Shown one piece after another: positions 42,988 to 51,701 of a stretch of DNA of 62,059 nt (position 1 is its first letter; every line of letters starts with the position of its first letter). The translations under genes were made by a program, and so were the position numbers. Location of the stretch: the NCBI RefSeq assembly GCF_001005305.1, contig NZ_LBMH01000016.1, positions 1 to 62,059 of the forward strand, in the 5' to 3' direction. Source of the stretch: Kordia zhangzhouensis. Lineage in GTDB: Bacteria > Bacteroidota > Bacteroidia > Flavobacteriales > Flavobacteriaceae. The notes beneath the pieces are model-generated. The model did not search any database. It worked only from the letters and a program-made list of their open reading frames with translations, and had not been told where the DNA came from.

Positions 42988-45600
42988 ATGAAATCTCAGG
43001 ATATTAGAGCAAAGTTTTTAGATTTTTTCAAATCCAAATCACATCAGATTGTACCTTCTGCACCTATGGTGATGAAAAATGACCCAACTTTGATGTTTAT
43101 CAACTCTGGTATGGCTCCATTTAAAGAATATTTTTTGGGAAATGGAACGCCTCCAAATAATCGTATTGCCGATACACAAAAATGTCTTCGTGTAAGTGGG
43201 AAACATAATGACTTGGAAGAAGTAGGGTATGATACATATCACCATACGATGTTTGAGATGCTTGGAAACTGGAGTTTTGGAGATTATTTTAAAAAAGAAG
43301 CGATTTCTTGGGCTTGGGAATTATTGACAGAAGTTTACAAAATAGATAAAGATATTTTATACGTAACTGTTTTTGAAGGAAGCGAGGAAGATGGACTATC
43401 TCTCGATCAAGAAGCATACAATTTATGGAAAGAAATTGTCCCTGAAGAACGTATCCTGATGGGAAGTAAAAAGGATAATTTCTGGGAAATGGGAAGTCAA
43501 GGACCTTGTGGGCCATGTTCAGAAATACATGTTGACATTCGCTCTGCGGAAGAAAAAGCAAAAGTTCCGGGAGCAGTATTAGTTAATATGGATCATCCAC
43601 AAGTAGTGGAAATTTGGAACCTTGTATTCATGCAATACAATCGTAAGGCAGATCAATCCTTAGAAAAATTGCCAGCGCAACATGTAGACACAGGGATGGG
43701 CTTTGAACGCTTGTGTATGGTATTGCAAAATGTAACTTCAAATTATGATACTGATGTTTTCACACCAATCATTCGAGAAATAGAAACGATTTCGGATGTA
43801 GTGTACGGAAAAAATGAAAAAACAGATATTGCCATTCGTGTTATTGCTGATCACGTGCGAGCAGTATCTTTCTCTATTGCCGATGGGCAGTTACCTAGTA
43901 ATAACGCTGCTGGATATGTAATTCGTCGAATTTTACGTAGAGCCATTCGTTACGGATTTACTTTCCTAAACAAAAAAGAGCCGTTCATATATCGACTGGT
44001 AGAGGTTTTAGATAAAAAAATGGGAAGTGCATTTCCTGAAATTAAAGAACAAAAACAACTCATTCAAAACGTCATCAAAGAAGAAGAACAATCCTTCTTG
44101 CGTACGCTCGATCAAGGGTTGGTATTGCTGGATCGTGTAATCGAAAATGTAACAGGTGATACAATTTCTGGAAAAAAAGTATTTGAGTTAAAAGATACCT
44201 ATGGTTTTCCAGAAGATTTGACAGAGTTAATTTTAAAAGAGCGCGGACTTAAATACCATCGAGAAGAATTCGAAAAAGCGTTACAAATACAACAAGAAGG
44301 CGGGCGAAAAGCAACAGAAATCCAAGCAGACGATTGGGTTGTATTACTAGAAGACGAAGATCAAGAGTTTGTTGGATATGATACGTTGGAAGTAAATGTA
44401 AAACTAACGCGTTATCGCAAAATTGAAACAAAAAAAGAAGGAGTGCAGTACCAACTGGTTTTCAATATGACGCCATTTTACCCAGAAGGTGGTGGACAAG
44501 TTGGCGATAAAGGATATTTAGAAATGCCAAATGGAGATGTTGTTTATATTTTGGATACCAAAAAAGAGAACAATCTAATCATTCATATAGCAAAGAACTT
44601 ACCGAAACAATTGAATGAAACCATGCGGGCAGTTGTTGATGGGAAGCAACGAGAACGAACTGCTGCTAATCATACTGCAACTCACTTATTGCATCAAGCA
44701 TTGCGTGAAATTTTGGGAGAGCACGTTGAACAAAAAGGCTCGGCAGTGCATTCAAAATACTTACGTTTTGACTTTTCACATTTTTCTAAACTAACGGTTG
44801 AAGAACTTCGCGATGTAGAAGATTTTGTCAATGCACGAATAGAAGGGAAACTTCCGTTGATTGAAAAAAGAAATCAACCAATAGAAGAAGCAATGAAAGA
44901 AGGAGCGATGGCTCTTTTTGGAGAAAAATATGGAGATACAGTACGCTCAATTCGATTTGGGAAATCTATCGAATTGTGTGGAGGAACTCACGTAGAGAAT
45001 ACGGCAGATATTTGGCACTTTAAAATTAAATCTGAAGGAGCTGTAGCGGCAGGAATTCGTCGTATAGAAGCAATTACTTATGATGCTACCAAGGAGTTTT
45101 ATGCTAATAATAACAGAGCTTATTACGAAATCAAAGATGTGTTGAACAATCCTAAAGATGCTGTAAAAGCCGTTTCTGATTTAAAAGATGAAAATGCAAA
45201 ACTAAAAAAACAAATAGAGCAATTATTAAAAGATAAGGCTAAGAATTTGAAAAGTGAACTTAAGCACGAATTGGAAGAGATTAACGGAGTGCAATTTTTA
45301 GCTAAAAAAGTTGATCTTGACCAAAACAGAATCAAAAATCTTGCGTTTGAATTAGGAGGAGAAATGGATAATCTATTCTTGTTCTTTGCTACTGCCACTG
45401 AAGATAAAGTAATGCTAACCTGTTATATTTCAAAAGAGTTAGTAACTGCGCGTGGTTATGATGCAGGAAAAGTGGTGCGAGAATTAGGAAAACTCATTCA
45501 TGGCGGCGGCGGCGGACAGGCTTTCTTTGCTACGGCAGGTGGTAAGAATCCTGGTGGAATACCAAAAGCTATGGAGCGTGTACGTGAATATGTAAAATAA
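42988..45600 (+). CDS. alaS: Alanine-tRNA ligase
   Basis: An 870-residue class II synthetase charging tRNA-Ala. Order of parts: catalytic core (1-440; [42 protein letters not shown]), an editing domain with zinc motif [11 protein letters not shown] and CGGTHVENT (about 565-670), a helical coiled linker (about 705-760), and a C-terminal Gly-rich domain ([14 protein letters not shown]). Length is normal for bacterial AlaRS. Confidence 0.98.
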   Translation: MKSQDIRAKFLDFFKSKSHQIVPSAPMVMKNDPTLMFINSGMAPFKEYFLGNGTPPNNRIADTQKCLRVSGKHNDLEEVGYDTYHHTMFEMLGNWSFGDYFKKEAISWAWELLTEVYKIDKDILYVTVFEGSEEDGLSLDQEAYNLWKEIVPEERILMGSKKDNFWEMGSQGPCGPCSEIHVDIRSAEEKAKVPGAVLVNMDHPQVVEIWNLVFMQYNRKADQSLEKLPAQHVDTGMGFERLCMVLQNVTSNYDTDVFTPIIREIETISDVVYGKNEKTDIAIRVIADHVRAVSFSIADGQLPSNNAAGYVIRRILRRAIRYGFTFLNKKEPFIYRLVEVLDKKMGSAFPEIKEQKQLIQNVIKEEEQSFLRTLDQGLVLLDRVIENVTGDTISGKKVFELKDTYGFPEDLTELILKERGLKYHREEFEKALQIQQEGGRKATEIQADDWVVLLEDEDQEFVGYDTLEVNVKLTRYRKIETKKEGVQYQLVFNMTPFYPEGGGQVGDKGYLEMPNGDVVYILDTKKENNLIIHIAKNLPKQLNETMRAVVDGKQRERTAANHTATHLLHQALREILGEHVEQKGSAVHSKYLRFDFSHFSKLTVEELRDVEDFVNARIEGKLPLIEKRNQPIEEAMKEGAMALFGEKYGDTVRSIRFGKSIELCGGTHVENTADIWHFKIKSEGAVAAGIRRIEAITYDATKEFYANNNRAYYEIKDVLNNPKDAVKAVSDLKDENAKLKKQIEQLLKDKAKNLKSELKHELEEINGVQFLAKKVDLDQNRIKNLAFELGGEMDNLFLFFATATEDKVMLTCYISKELVTARGYDAGKVVRELGKLIHGGGGGQAFFATAGGKNPGGIPKAMERVREYVK

Positions 45601-45639
45601 ATAGCAATAAAAGTGTATAATAACTAAATGATAAAATCT

Positions 45640-46038
45640 ATGAAAAACATATATTTAACCCTGTTGGTCTTCTTTTTTTCTTTTCCAATGTTAGCACAAG
45701 AAGAAGCTCCAAAAGATGCAGATGATGATAAAGTGTATGTGTGGTGTGTTATGCCCAATAAAAAAGGATACTGGTTGCCTTTAACAACGCCGACAGCAGC
45801 TGAAATTACTGATTTTCAGGAAAAATTGGTTTATTTGAAAATACTTGATGCTAATGATATCACTGAAAAAGGAAAATTAGATCGCGCTACGAGTGATGCA
45901 ATTTTGAAAATGGAAAAAATCAAAGGAGTTACTTATGAAAGCAAAGAATTGGTTGGAATCACGCAAGGAATGAAAAACCGATTGCTTTTAATGTATCATA
46001 CAGCCAAGCGCGCAGAAGAACATAAAGAAAAGCAATAA
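45640..46038 (+). CDS. Secreted protein with peptidoglycan-binding-like repeat
   Basis: Starting at ATG 45640 (MKNIYLTLLVFFFSFPMLAQ) gives a clean signal peptide; an upstream ATG at 45628 would add four residues. The mature 112 residues have a PGB-like unit (EITDFQEKLVYLKILDAND ... KGKLDRATSDAILKMEKIKG), reminiscent of peptidoglycan-binding domains in which a numbered helix pair precedes G-x-x-D-x-x-T. Assignment is tentative. It lies 1 bp before the GSCFA gene and 40 bp after alaS, probably cotranscribed with the former. Confidence 0.55.
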   Translation: MKNIYLTLLVFFFSFPMLAQEEAPKDADDDKVYVWCVMPNKKGYWLPLTTPTAAEITDFQEKLVYLKILDANDITEKGKLDRATSDAILKMEKIKGVTYESKELVGITQGMKNRLLLMYHTAKRAEEHKEKQ

Positions 46039-46039
46039 A

Positions 46040-46990
46040 ATGTTATTGCAAACCCATATTCCGTTTCAAAAAGAAACACATAACCCAATAGGATATGATT
46101 CCAATATCATGCTATTGGGTTCTTGTTTTTCAGAACATATGGGTCATAAACTAGCGTATTATAAATTTTCTGTATTTCAAAACCCATTTGGAATTTTATT
46201 TCACCCAAAAGCTATTGAAAATATACTTCTCAAAGCAATCAATCAAGAAAAGTATGATGCGCGTGATGTTTTTTTTCAAAATGAACGTTGGCATTGTTTT
46301 GAAGCGCATTCTGAGTTGAGTCATTCTGATAAAGAAACTGTACTGAATAATTTGAATGCAGCTATAACGGCTACACATATACAATTGCAAAAGGCTACAC
46401 ATGTCATTATTACCTTAGGAACTGCGTGGACATATAGGCATATTGAAACGGATACCATTGTCGCAAATTGTCATAAAGTGCCACAGAAGAAATTTTTAAA
46501 AGAGTTGCTTTCTTCTTCAGAAGTTTCGGCAAGTATAGAAAATTCCATTACGCTATTAAAAAGTATTAATCCAGCAATAACCATTCTATTGACAGTGTCG
46601 CCAGTACGACATTTAAAAGATGGTTTTATGGAAAATCAACGAAGTAAGGCGCATTTATTGGCAGGGATTCATGAACTTGTAGAAACGCGTCATCAAATTC
46701 ATTATTTTCCTTCTTATGAATTAATGATGGACGAATTGCGGGATTATCGTTTTTACACAACCGATATGATTCACCCAAATGCAGTAGCGGTGAATTATAT
46801 TTGGGAAAAATTTCAATACACGTGGATATCTTCCCAAAGCGAACCTGTTATGGAAGAAGTAGCATCTATTCAACGTGGCTTAGCGCACAAGGCTTTCAAT
46901 CCTGCATCTAAACAACACCAGGAGTTCTTGTTAAAACTTCAATTAAAAATAGAGCAATTACAACAAGAATTTCCACACATTAACTTTTAA
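46040..46990 (+). CDS. GSCFA domain protein
   Basis: A 316-residue protein with the name-giving motif in SNIMLLGSCFSEHMGHKLAY, and later segments typical of the family (HVIITLGTAWTYRHIETDTI, LLTVSPVRHLKDGFMENQRS, YRFYTTDMIHPNAVAVNYIW). GSCFA proteins are SGNH-hydrolase-like, so the Ser of GSC and the D-x-x-H of DMIHP may be catalytic. No signal peptide; substrate unknown. Confidence 0.9.
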   Translation: MLLQTHIPFQKETHNPIGYDSNIMLLGSCFSEHMGHKLAYYKFSVFQNPFGILFHPKAIENILLKAINQEKYDARDVFFQNERWHCFEAHSELSHSDKETVLNNLNAAITATHIQLQKATHVIITLGTAWTYRHIETDTIVANCHKVPQKKFLKELLSSSEVSASIENSITLLKSINPAITILLTVSPVRHLKDGFMENQRSKAHLLAGIHELVETRHQIHYFPSYELMMDELRDYRFYTTDMIHPNAVAVNYIWEKFQYTWISSQSEPVMEEVASIQRGLAHKAFNPASKQHQEFLLKLQLKIEQLQQEFPHINF

Positions 46991-47044
46991 TAAAAAGCAT
47001 ACTTTGTTTATCGCCTCTTTTTTATAAAATGAAGGCTACCTATG

Positions 47045-47075
47045 TTGATTATGAAAATCAGCAGTTCTACTTTCA
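47045..47075 (+). promoter_or_regulatory. Promoter of the first RiPP-like precursor gene
   Basis: TTG (47045-47047), 20 bp, TACTTTCA (47068-47075). The second precursor gene has a promoter with identical spacing and a near-identical -7 box, so the two appear co-regulated. Confidence 0.45.
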
Positions 47076-47105
47076 TACTATTATTAATTTTTAAAACATC
47101 GTATT

Positions 47106-47294
47106 ATGAAAAGAACAAAAAGTATGTTACAGTTAAAAAAGTCGGTAATATCAAACCTAAAAGGAAGCAATCTTCAAGGTGGTCGCGTAACGACAGATCA
47201 AGATACAATGAAGTATTGTGATGATAGTTCTACACAAAATACCAATCCGGCAACTTTGAGTTATTCCAATTGTGGGCAATGTGGAGGCTGGTAA
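47106..47294 (+). CDS. Putative RiPP (class I lanthipeptide-like) precursor 1
   Basis: A 62-residue peptide. The leader MKRTKSMLQLKKSVISNLKG matches the Bacteroidetes K-x-x-L-x-L-K-K-x-x-I-x-x-L pattern of class I lanthipeptide/GG-family natural-product precursors. A GG pair follows at 26-27 (LQGGRV), the expected leader boundary. The core is rich in Ser, Thr and Cys (about 12 Ser/Thr, 3 Cys; CDDSSTQNTNPATLSYSNCG), suitable for lanthionine or other Cys-based crosslinks. It has its own promoter and terminator. No lanthionine synthetase, protease or exporter gene is near. Confidence 0.68.
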   Translation: MKRTKSMLQLKKSVISNLKGSNLQGGRVTTDQDTMKYCDDSSTQNTNPATLSYSNCGQCGGW

Positions 47295-47303
47295 AAAACG
47301 TGA

Positions 47304-47332
47304 GGAGTTGACAAAAATCAACTCCTTTTTTA
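47304..47332 (+). terminator. Terminator after precursor 1
   Basis: GGAGTTGA (47304-47311) and TCAACTCC (47318-47325) form a perfect 8-bp stem with a 6-nt loop and a T run. Confidence 0.8.
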
Positions 47333-47400
47333 CGATCAGTAGCAATGAAAATATTTAATCTTTTTAAGGGACTTTCTTTTATAAAACGAAGGCGAGTCCT

Positions 47401-47432
47401 TTTGTTTTGGAAGATTTTGAAAGATACTTTTA
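47401..47432 (+). promoter_or_regulatory. Promoter of the second RiPP-like precursor gene
   Basis: TTTG (47401-47404), 20 bp, TACTTTTA (47425-47432), 30 bp before the ATG at 47463. Confidence 0.5.
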
Positions 47433-47462
47433 GCATATCAATAATTTAAAAATATATTTATT

Positions 47463-47639
47463 ATGAAAAAAAATCTGAAAGGTTTACGATTAACCAAAAA
47501 AACGATTTCTGATCTTCAAGCATTAAATGTAAAAGGGGCAATAGCGGCTCATTCTGCTGGAACAGATTGTCATACAAACTCATGTGGAACACGATGTAGA
47601 GCCTGTAAGGAAACAACTGTTTATACAATTGTATGTTAA
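47463..47639 (+). CDS. Putative RiPP (class I lanthipeptide-like) precursor 2
   Basis: A 58-residue peptide below the usual gene-calling size. The leader MKKNLKGLRLTKKTISDLQA repeats the L-x-L-x-K-K-x-x-I-x-x-L pattern of precursor 1. The boundary reads VKGAIAAH (G-A instead of G-G). The core (about residues 29-58) contains five Cys (DCHTNSCGTRCRACKE ... VC) and several Ser/Thr. The Cys spacing differs from precursor 1, so products would differ. It has its own promoter and a strong terminator (47643). Modification enzymes are not in the window. Confidence 0.65.
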   Translation: MKKNLKGLRLTKKTISDLQALNVKGAIAAHSAGTDCHTNSCGTRCRACKETTVYTIVC

Positions 47640-47642
47640 TTC

Positions 47643-47675
47643 AAAAGCGAACTTTGGTTCGCTTTTCTTTTTTTA
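47643..47675 (+). terminator. Terminator after precursor 2
   Basis: AAAAGCGAAC (47643-47652), loop TTTG, GTTCGCTTTT (47657-47666), then a T run: a perfect 10-bp stem. It marks the boundary between the plus-strand chromosomal genes and the minus-strand array. Confidence 0.85.
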
Positions 47676-47736
47676 CTTATTAAAGAATTTTTGAATATAA
47701 ATGATTTGATAACAGATGCTTAAGTCTAAAGCGAGC

Positions 47737-47943
47737 TTAAGTTGAGATTTTAAAGAATCCAGCTTTCTTAAGTACTTTTATGCTTTTTACAACTTCTTCT
47801 TTCGGAATTTCTCTTTCTTTATTCATATAATAATTACAGGATATAGAAGTCGAAATAAGAATGAGAATTAATATGTTGAATTTCGTTTTTTTAAAATCAT
47901 GCCCAATGGTTTTATATACGGTCGCTAATTTCATATTTTTCAC
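47737..47943 (-). CDS. Doubtful small lipoprotein at the end of the array
   Basis: A 68-codon frame whose middle (NILILILISTSISCNYYMNK) looks like a lipoprotein signal with a SISC lipobox, followed by a 30-residue charged tail. The only start codons lie upstream inside the 3' end of the radical SAM gene (overlap 32 bp), giving an unusually long N-region. An ATG in the neighbouring frame, just before a run of seven A, would fit well if one A had been lost. It may be a real small lipoprotein with a frameshift, or no gene. Confidence 0.3.
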   Translation of the reverse strand: MKNMKLATVYKTIGHDFKKTKFNILILILISTSISCNYYMNKEREIPKEEVVKSIKVLKKAGFFKIST

Positions 47944-48799
47944 TTAATTCTTTCATTTTATTAGCAAATGCTTTTTTATAAAATGTAGGCATTTGTGACC
48001 CACTTTTAAAATAGTTCAAATATTTGTTTTCTAATTCAGGATAATATTTCCTAATAGCATTTATTACTAATGTTTTGCTATCTGCAGAACCATTTCCAAA
48101 AAGGGTAATGGTTGCCGGAAGCACATAGCTTACTTTACTAGCTTTGAATGTGGAAAATAATAAATCTAAATGCTCTGTAGTATCCGATATGAAAGGCAAT
48201 AAAGGCATTAAACTGACTCCTGTGTAAAAATTTTTGTTAACCGTTCTGTTTAATACGTTAAGTCTTTTTGTTGGTTTTGTTGCTCCTTTTTCAAATATTT
48301 TGGCAACATTATTGTCAAGCGTTGAGAAAGAAAAGGAAATAATTGTTCCTCTATTGTTTAATCTGATTTTTAAGTCTTGTGGAAGTATTGCAGTTTTATC
48401 TATTTGATGTAATAAATCAAAATCTCTTTCAATTAAGTCAGATTTTGTAATGATATGAACGGGAAACTTATATTTCGCAATTACTTTTAAAGCTTCTCTT
48501 GTTAATTCGTACTTTTTCTCTATTTGTAAATAGGGGTCTGTTGCAGAAGATAGAATAATTATTCCATATTCATTTTTCTTTGCTCTATTGAATAATTGCC
48601 TATCTAAAACTTCAATTGCATTAGTTTTAATAGATAAACTATCTTCAAGATTTGTTCCATATTTACTTCCTCTTATGTAACAATATAAACAGTTGAAAGA
48701 ACAACTGCTATATAAATTTAACGTGTAATCATCTAAAAAACAGTCATCTCGTTTTTTAGTTTTGTTTAAAACTGATTTAACTTCAATTTCTCTTGGCAT
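47912..48799 (-). CDS. SPL-family radical SAM protein
   Basis: A 295-residue protein with the radical SAM cluster motif C33-S-F-N-C37-L-Y-C40 near the N-terminus, a DPYLQIEKKYELTREALKVI segment and an ITLFGNGSADSKT segment, typical of the spore-photoproduct-lyase-like (SplB/Rv2578c) family. These proteins use SAM to repair or modify nucleic acids; the specific substrate is not known. Its start overlaps the 3' end of the DNA-alkylation-repair-like gene by 17 bp, so both are translated from one message; together they form the last two-gene module of the array. Confidence 0.85.
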   Translation of the reverse strand: MPREIEVKSVLNKTKKRDDCFLDDYTLNLYSSCSFNCLYCYIRGSKYGTNLEDSLSIKTNAIEVLDRQLFNRAKKNEYGIIILSSATDPYLQIEKKYELTREALKVIAKYKFPVHIITKSDLIERDFDLLHQIDKTAILPQDLKIRLNNRGTIISFSFSTLDNNVAKIFEKGATKPTKRLNVLNRTVNKNFYTGVSLMPLLPFISDTTEHLDLLFSTFKASKVSYVLPATITLFGNGSADSKTLVINAIRKYYPELENKYLNYFKSGSQMPTFYKKAFANKMKELSEKYEISDRI

Positions 48800-49505
48800 A
48801 AGTATTTCTGTTTAAGCCAATTTTAATTTTATTTCTAAACCAATTAGCAACTTTTTCGGTGTTTTCTATGTCTGATTTGTATAACTCGATAATGTCTGGA
48901 TGAAATTTTGCGATAGTTTTTGCTGACCAACCTACACCTTGTCTAATCTCTTTATCTTTTGTGTTAGCCATTGGAAGCAATATATTAAACATGGTTTTTA
49001 CATTCTCTTTATCTAACCCTTTTTTTATTGCATAATGTGTTCCTGCTCCTAATGATCGAATAACCCAATTAGTTTTGTGTTTGGACAATTTTTTTAGTTC
49101 AGGAATAGTTTTTTGTGGTTGATGTAAAAGTGAATATCCATAAACTCGTTCGCCAATAATATCGCATACATACCAAATATCTGCGTCAGCAATATATTCT
49201 GTTGCCTTTTCGATAGATTGTTTAAAATTAATGTTTAACCTTTTTTGTAAAATTTTACCTAAAAGCACATTTCCTCCTTCAGTTTTTAAGTTTTGGATAT
49301 TGTCACAAAATGGGATGTGTTGATTTTCTGGAAGGATTTCATAAATTACTTCTGCACAATATTCTAAAATTGGAAATTTAACTTTGCTGGACAAAATAGA
49401 TATGTGAATTTCTGAAATTAGACTATTTAAACCACTTTGAGTATACTTCACAAAACACTTGTCAAGTATTTCTTTTATTTCTGATTTTTTAGTTATTAAT
49501 CTCAT
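48783..49505 (-). CDS. DNA-alkylation-repair-like HEAT protein (AlkD family)
   Basis: A 240-residue all-helical protein with HEAT-like repeats (ATEYIADADIWYVCDIIGER, HKTNWVIRSLGAGTHYAIKK, KEIRQGVGWSAKTIAKFHPD). The pattern of W-x-x-C-D-x-I/ER and WVIRSLG resembles AlkD-type DNA glycosylases, which remove alkylated bases from DNA. It overlaps the radical SAM gene, so a joint nucleic-acid repair role is plausible. It is preceded by a long dyad element (49541-49663). Confidence 0.7.
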   Translation of the reverse strand: MRLITKKSEIKEILDKCFVKYTQSGLNSLISEIHISILSSKVKFPILEYCAEVIYEILPENQHIPFCDNIQNLKTEGGNVLLGKILQKRLNINFKQSIEKATEYIADADIWYVCDIIGERVYGYSLLHQPQKTIPELKKLSKHKTNWVIRSLGAGTHYAIKKGLDKENVKTMFNILLPMANTKDKEIRQGVGWSAKTIAKFHPDIIELYKSDIENTEKVANWFRNKIKIGLNRNTYAKRN

Positions 49506-49540
49506 TAATTCGTTAGTTGTGTCTCTAATTAATGGAAACC

Positions 49541-49663
49541 TTCTCAGTTATGAGTAGTTGTGTGGGTTAGTACTTAACTTTGTAATACACATCAAACTGA
49601 AAGTGCGCAAGGATTTTCAGAAGTAAGCGAGAACAAGCAATTACTTATAGCTATAGTTGGAAA
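49541..49663. repeat. Array dyad element 1 (subfamily with element 14)
   Basis: Left arm CAGTTATGAGTAGTTGT (about 49545-49561); right arm GCAATTACTTATAGCT (about 49637-49652). The arms pair over about 16 positions; all four differences are G-T pairs if the plus strand folds. The interior (GTGGGTTAGTACTTA ... GGATTTTCAGAAGTA) is about 85% identical to the element at 61963. It separates the AlkD-like gene from the T9SS-protein gene. Confidence 0.75.
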
Positions 49664-49666
49664 TCG

Positions 49667-50560
49667 TTATTTCTTTATAAGCTTAATTTGTTGATGAGTA
49701 TCTTGAGTGTCCAAATTAATAAAATAAATTCCTGAAGGTTGATTTAATTCAAATTGATAGAAAACACTATTAATATCCTTTTCTTGATATATAACTTGTC
49801 CTAATATATTAATCACTTTTAAGTCAATATTCTTTAAATTTCCAAAATTTAGATTAACAGTTCCTAAATTAGGATTAGGAAATACTGTTATGTTATTATT
49901 AATAGTATTTTCAGAGAGACTTAGTACAGCCGTTGAAAAGTCTAACTCATCAATCATTAAGAGTGATATGGAGCCTGTACTACCTCCAGTAAAACGAATT
50001 TCATCAATGTTTTCCCATGCTGAAGAAAATGTCAAAGTGCCTCCATTGGCAGCTGGATTAGAATCTTTAGCATATGTTACAGAGCCACTCGTATCACTAG
50101 TAGTAAAATCTATATTATCAGTAACAATGCTCATACCATCTCTATATCCTGTAATAGTTGCAGTAAAAGCGTAGCCATTTGCAGGGTTTTTTGCTGACAT
50201 GTCTGCCTCCATAGACACCATTTTGAATTCAGAACCATCGGAACTACCAAATCGATAATCAAATGTTCCAATATTAGGACCGTTTATACTACCTGCATTA
50301 TCAATATTGTACATCATGCCTAAGTCACTAGGCACAGGAGTAATTATAAAAGTAGCATTTTCTGAAAGTGAGGCCATTTGACTTATTGAATTAGGAGAGA
50401 TTTGTTGAAATCTAATTCCGTTTGTTGTATAATCAAGACCTCTTAAAGCAGGAGTCAGTGCATCAAAGTTTTCGTCATTTACCTGTCCCCAAAGAGAAGA
50501 TGATATTAATATCAATAAAATGGTAAAAGAATAAATTTTAAAATTGTAATTTTTTTTCAT
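49667..50560 (-). CDS. Secreted protein with T9SS type A sorting domain
   Basis: A 297-residue protein: signal peptide (SSLWG|QVN, about 25), a beta-rich body of about 190 residues (FDYRFGSSDGSEFKMVSMEA, GGTLTFSSAWENIDEIRFTG, SLLMIDELDF), and a C-terminal type A domain (ITVFPNPNLGTVNLNFGNLK ... QPSGIYFINLDTQ ... IKLIKK) for type IX secretion. The body resembles lectin-like beta sandwiches but I cannot assign it. A single-gene module of the array. Confidence 0.85.
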   Translation of the reverse strand: MKKNYNFKIYSFTILLILISSSLWGQVNDENFDALTPALRGLDYTTNGIRFQQISPNSISQMASLSENATFIITPVPSDLGMMYNIDNAGSINGPNIGTFDYRFGSSDGSEFKMVSMEADMSAKNPANGYAFTATITGYRDGMSIVTDNIDFTTSDTSGSVTYAKDSNPAANGGTLTFSSAWENIDEIRFTGGSTGSISLLMIDELDFSTAVLSLSENTINNNITVFPNPNLGTVNLNFGNLKNIDLKVINILGQVIYQEKDINSVFYQFELNQPSGIYFINLDTQDTHQQIKLIKK

Positions 50561-50591
50561 GTGTTGTCTTTTAAATTAGTGTTTTAATGTT

Positions 50592-50722
50592 TTACAATGG
50601 TTTTTGTTATGATGCGTTCTGAAAAAAATCGCAGGATTCTTTCCTGTCATAGTCGAAAGATAGTAAAATTGCAATGAAATTCCGATAGGAGTTTCAGTCG
50701 CAATAAACTATATACGTTGTTG
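50592..50722. repeat. Array dyad element 2
   Basis: Left part ACAATGGTTTTTGTTATGATG, right part CTATATACGTTGTTG, with an internal hairpin GAAATTCCGATAGGAGTTTC (about 50675-50694). The stop codon and last residues (FQQRI) of the next gene lie inside the right arm. More degenerate than elements 1, 4 or 9. Confidence 0.5.
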
Positions 50723-51298
50723 AAAAGCGTTTTTTATTTTTTTAATTCCAAAATGATATATTAATGTCAATACAATAAAAATTAAAATGTTAGCCATCCA
50801 CCCAATTAAAATCCAATATGGATTTAGTGTGAAATTATATCCGAAAGACCAATCACTTGGTAAATAATCTCTGTGAAAGGAGGTAATCAAAATTATAAAT
50901 CTTTCAATTGTTATTACAAATAACAGGCTAATAATAATTCTTGTAATTAGATATTTAGTCACAAATTTTAGCCTGAAAAGTTGCGTGAGTATGAACCAAA
51001 ATAATGGCTGAACCCAAAATGCATACGCATACTTTCCTATCTGTTCGTTACAATACTCTTCCTTTTGTAATTCAGTTTCTAGTTCAAAGTAGTTTGAGAT
51101 TGTTCCAAACAGCCAGAGAACAAACCAAATAATCCCTATATAAATAACTGTTTCAATCGCACTTTTGTCAAAATCAGCAAGCCATTTTTTGTCTTTAAAA
51201 AAGTCTTTGATTATGAAATAGCTAATTGAATAAAATCCAAACCCAACGAGAATATCAATTCTCAATATATCTCTAATAAACAGTAGAAATTCACTCAA
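50708..51298 (-). CDS. Integral membrane protein of unknown function
   Basis: A 196-residue protein with about five membrane helices (about 13-30, 46-66, 88-108, 112-132, 162-185). No family recognised. It ends FQQRI, where the last codons and the stop are supplied by dyad element 2, suggesting the original gene end was replaced when it joined the array. A single-gene module. Confidence 0.6.
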   Translation of the reverse strand: MSEFLLFIRDILRIDILVGFGFYSISYFIIKDFFKDKKWLADFDKSAIETVIYIGIIWFVLWLFGTISNYFELETELQKEEYCNEQIGKYAYAFWVQPLFWFILTQLFRLKFVTKYLITRIIISLLFVITIERFIILITSFHRDYLPSDWSFGYNFTLNPYWILIGWMANILIFIVLTLIYHFGIKKIKNAFQQRI

Positions 51299-51347
51299 TG
51301 GTTATCGTTTCTTATATGTTTTACAAGGTTTCTTGTAGGGAGCATAT

Positions 51348-51646
51348 TTAGTATATAAATTGTTGTAGCATGTTGTCTTTTAAGGTTTTATAAAAGTCAC
51401 TTCTATCTGCATTATCTGGTAATCCGGCTACTTGTCCATCTCCGAGTTCCATAATAATCCAGTCTCCATTTTTCTTTTTAGCTCCTTTTATAAACCTTAA
51501 AGCTGTTGTTATATTCCCAGCCGTCAATTCCTCAAAGCTGATTAACGAAAAGTTAAATCCTACATTAATTGCAGCTTTTTTTCTTCTTCATAATCAGGAT
51601 CGATTACCTTATTATCAAATACGCTATCACAAAATATTAATCTCAT
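51348..51646 (-). pseudogene. Decayed ATP-grasp protein gene (internal deletion plus frameshift)
   Basis: The minus strand from ATG 51646 reads MRLIFCDSVFDNKVIDPDYE then EEKK. A run of seven A breaks the frame (eight would restore it), after which it continues AAINVGFNFSLISFEELTAG and jumps directly to WIIMELGDGQVAGLPDNADR, FYKTLKDNMLQQFIY and stop. The opening and the MELGDGQVAGLP ending belong to opposite ends of a small ATP-grasp family of about 250 residues; the catalytic middle is gone. A dead cassette within the array. It accounts for most of the 404-bp gap between genes here. Confidence 0.7.
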
Positions 51647-51701
51647 TATTCAGTTTTTCTGCAATGTATTACGCTTATATATTGTTTGGAACCGGCTTTT
51701 T
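51647..51701. repeat. Short array element 3 (degenerate)
   Basis: GCAATGTATTACGCTTATAT ... GTTTGGAACCGG has the same word order as other element right ends (TATA...GTTGG) but is only about 40 bp. A further weak piece with the 6-bp hairpin TACAAGGTTTCTTGTA lies at 51320-51335. Confidence 0.35.

Noticed and set aside
47912-48799. Radical SAM protein as maturase of the adjacent RiPP-like precursors
   Set aside because: It belongs to the SPL-type family without a SPASM domain, is on the opposite strand beyond a strong terminator, and overlaps an AlkD-like repair gene; a RiPP role is not supported.
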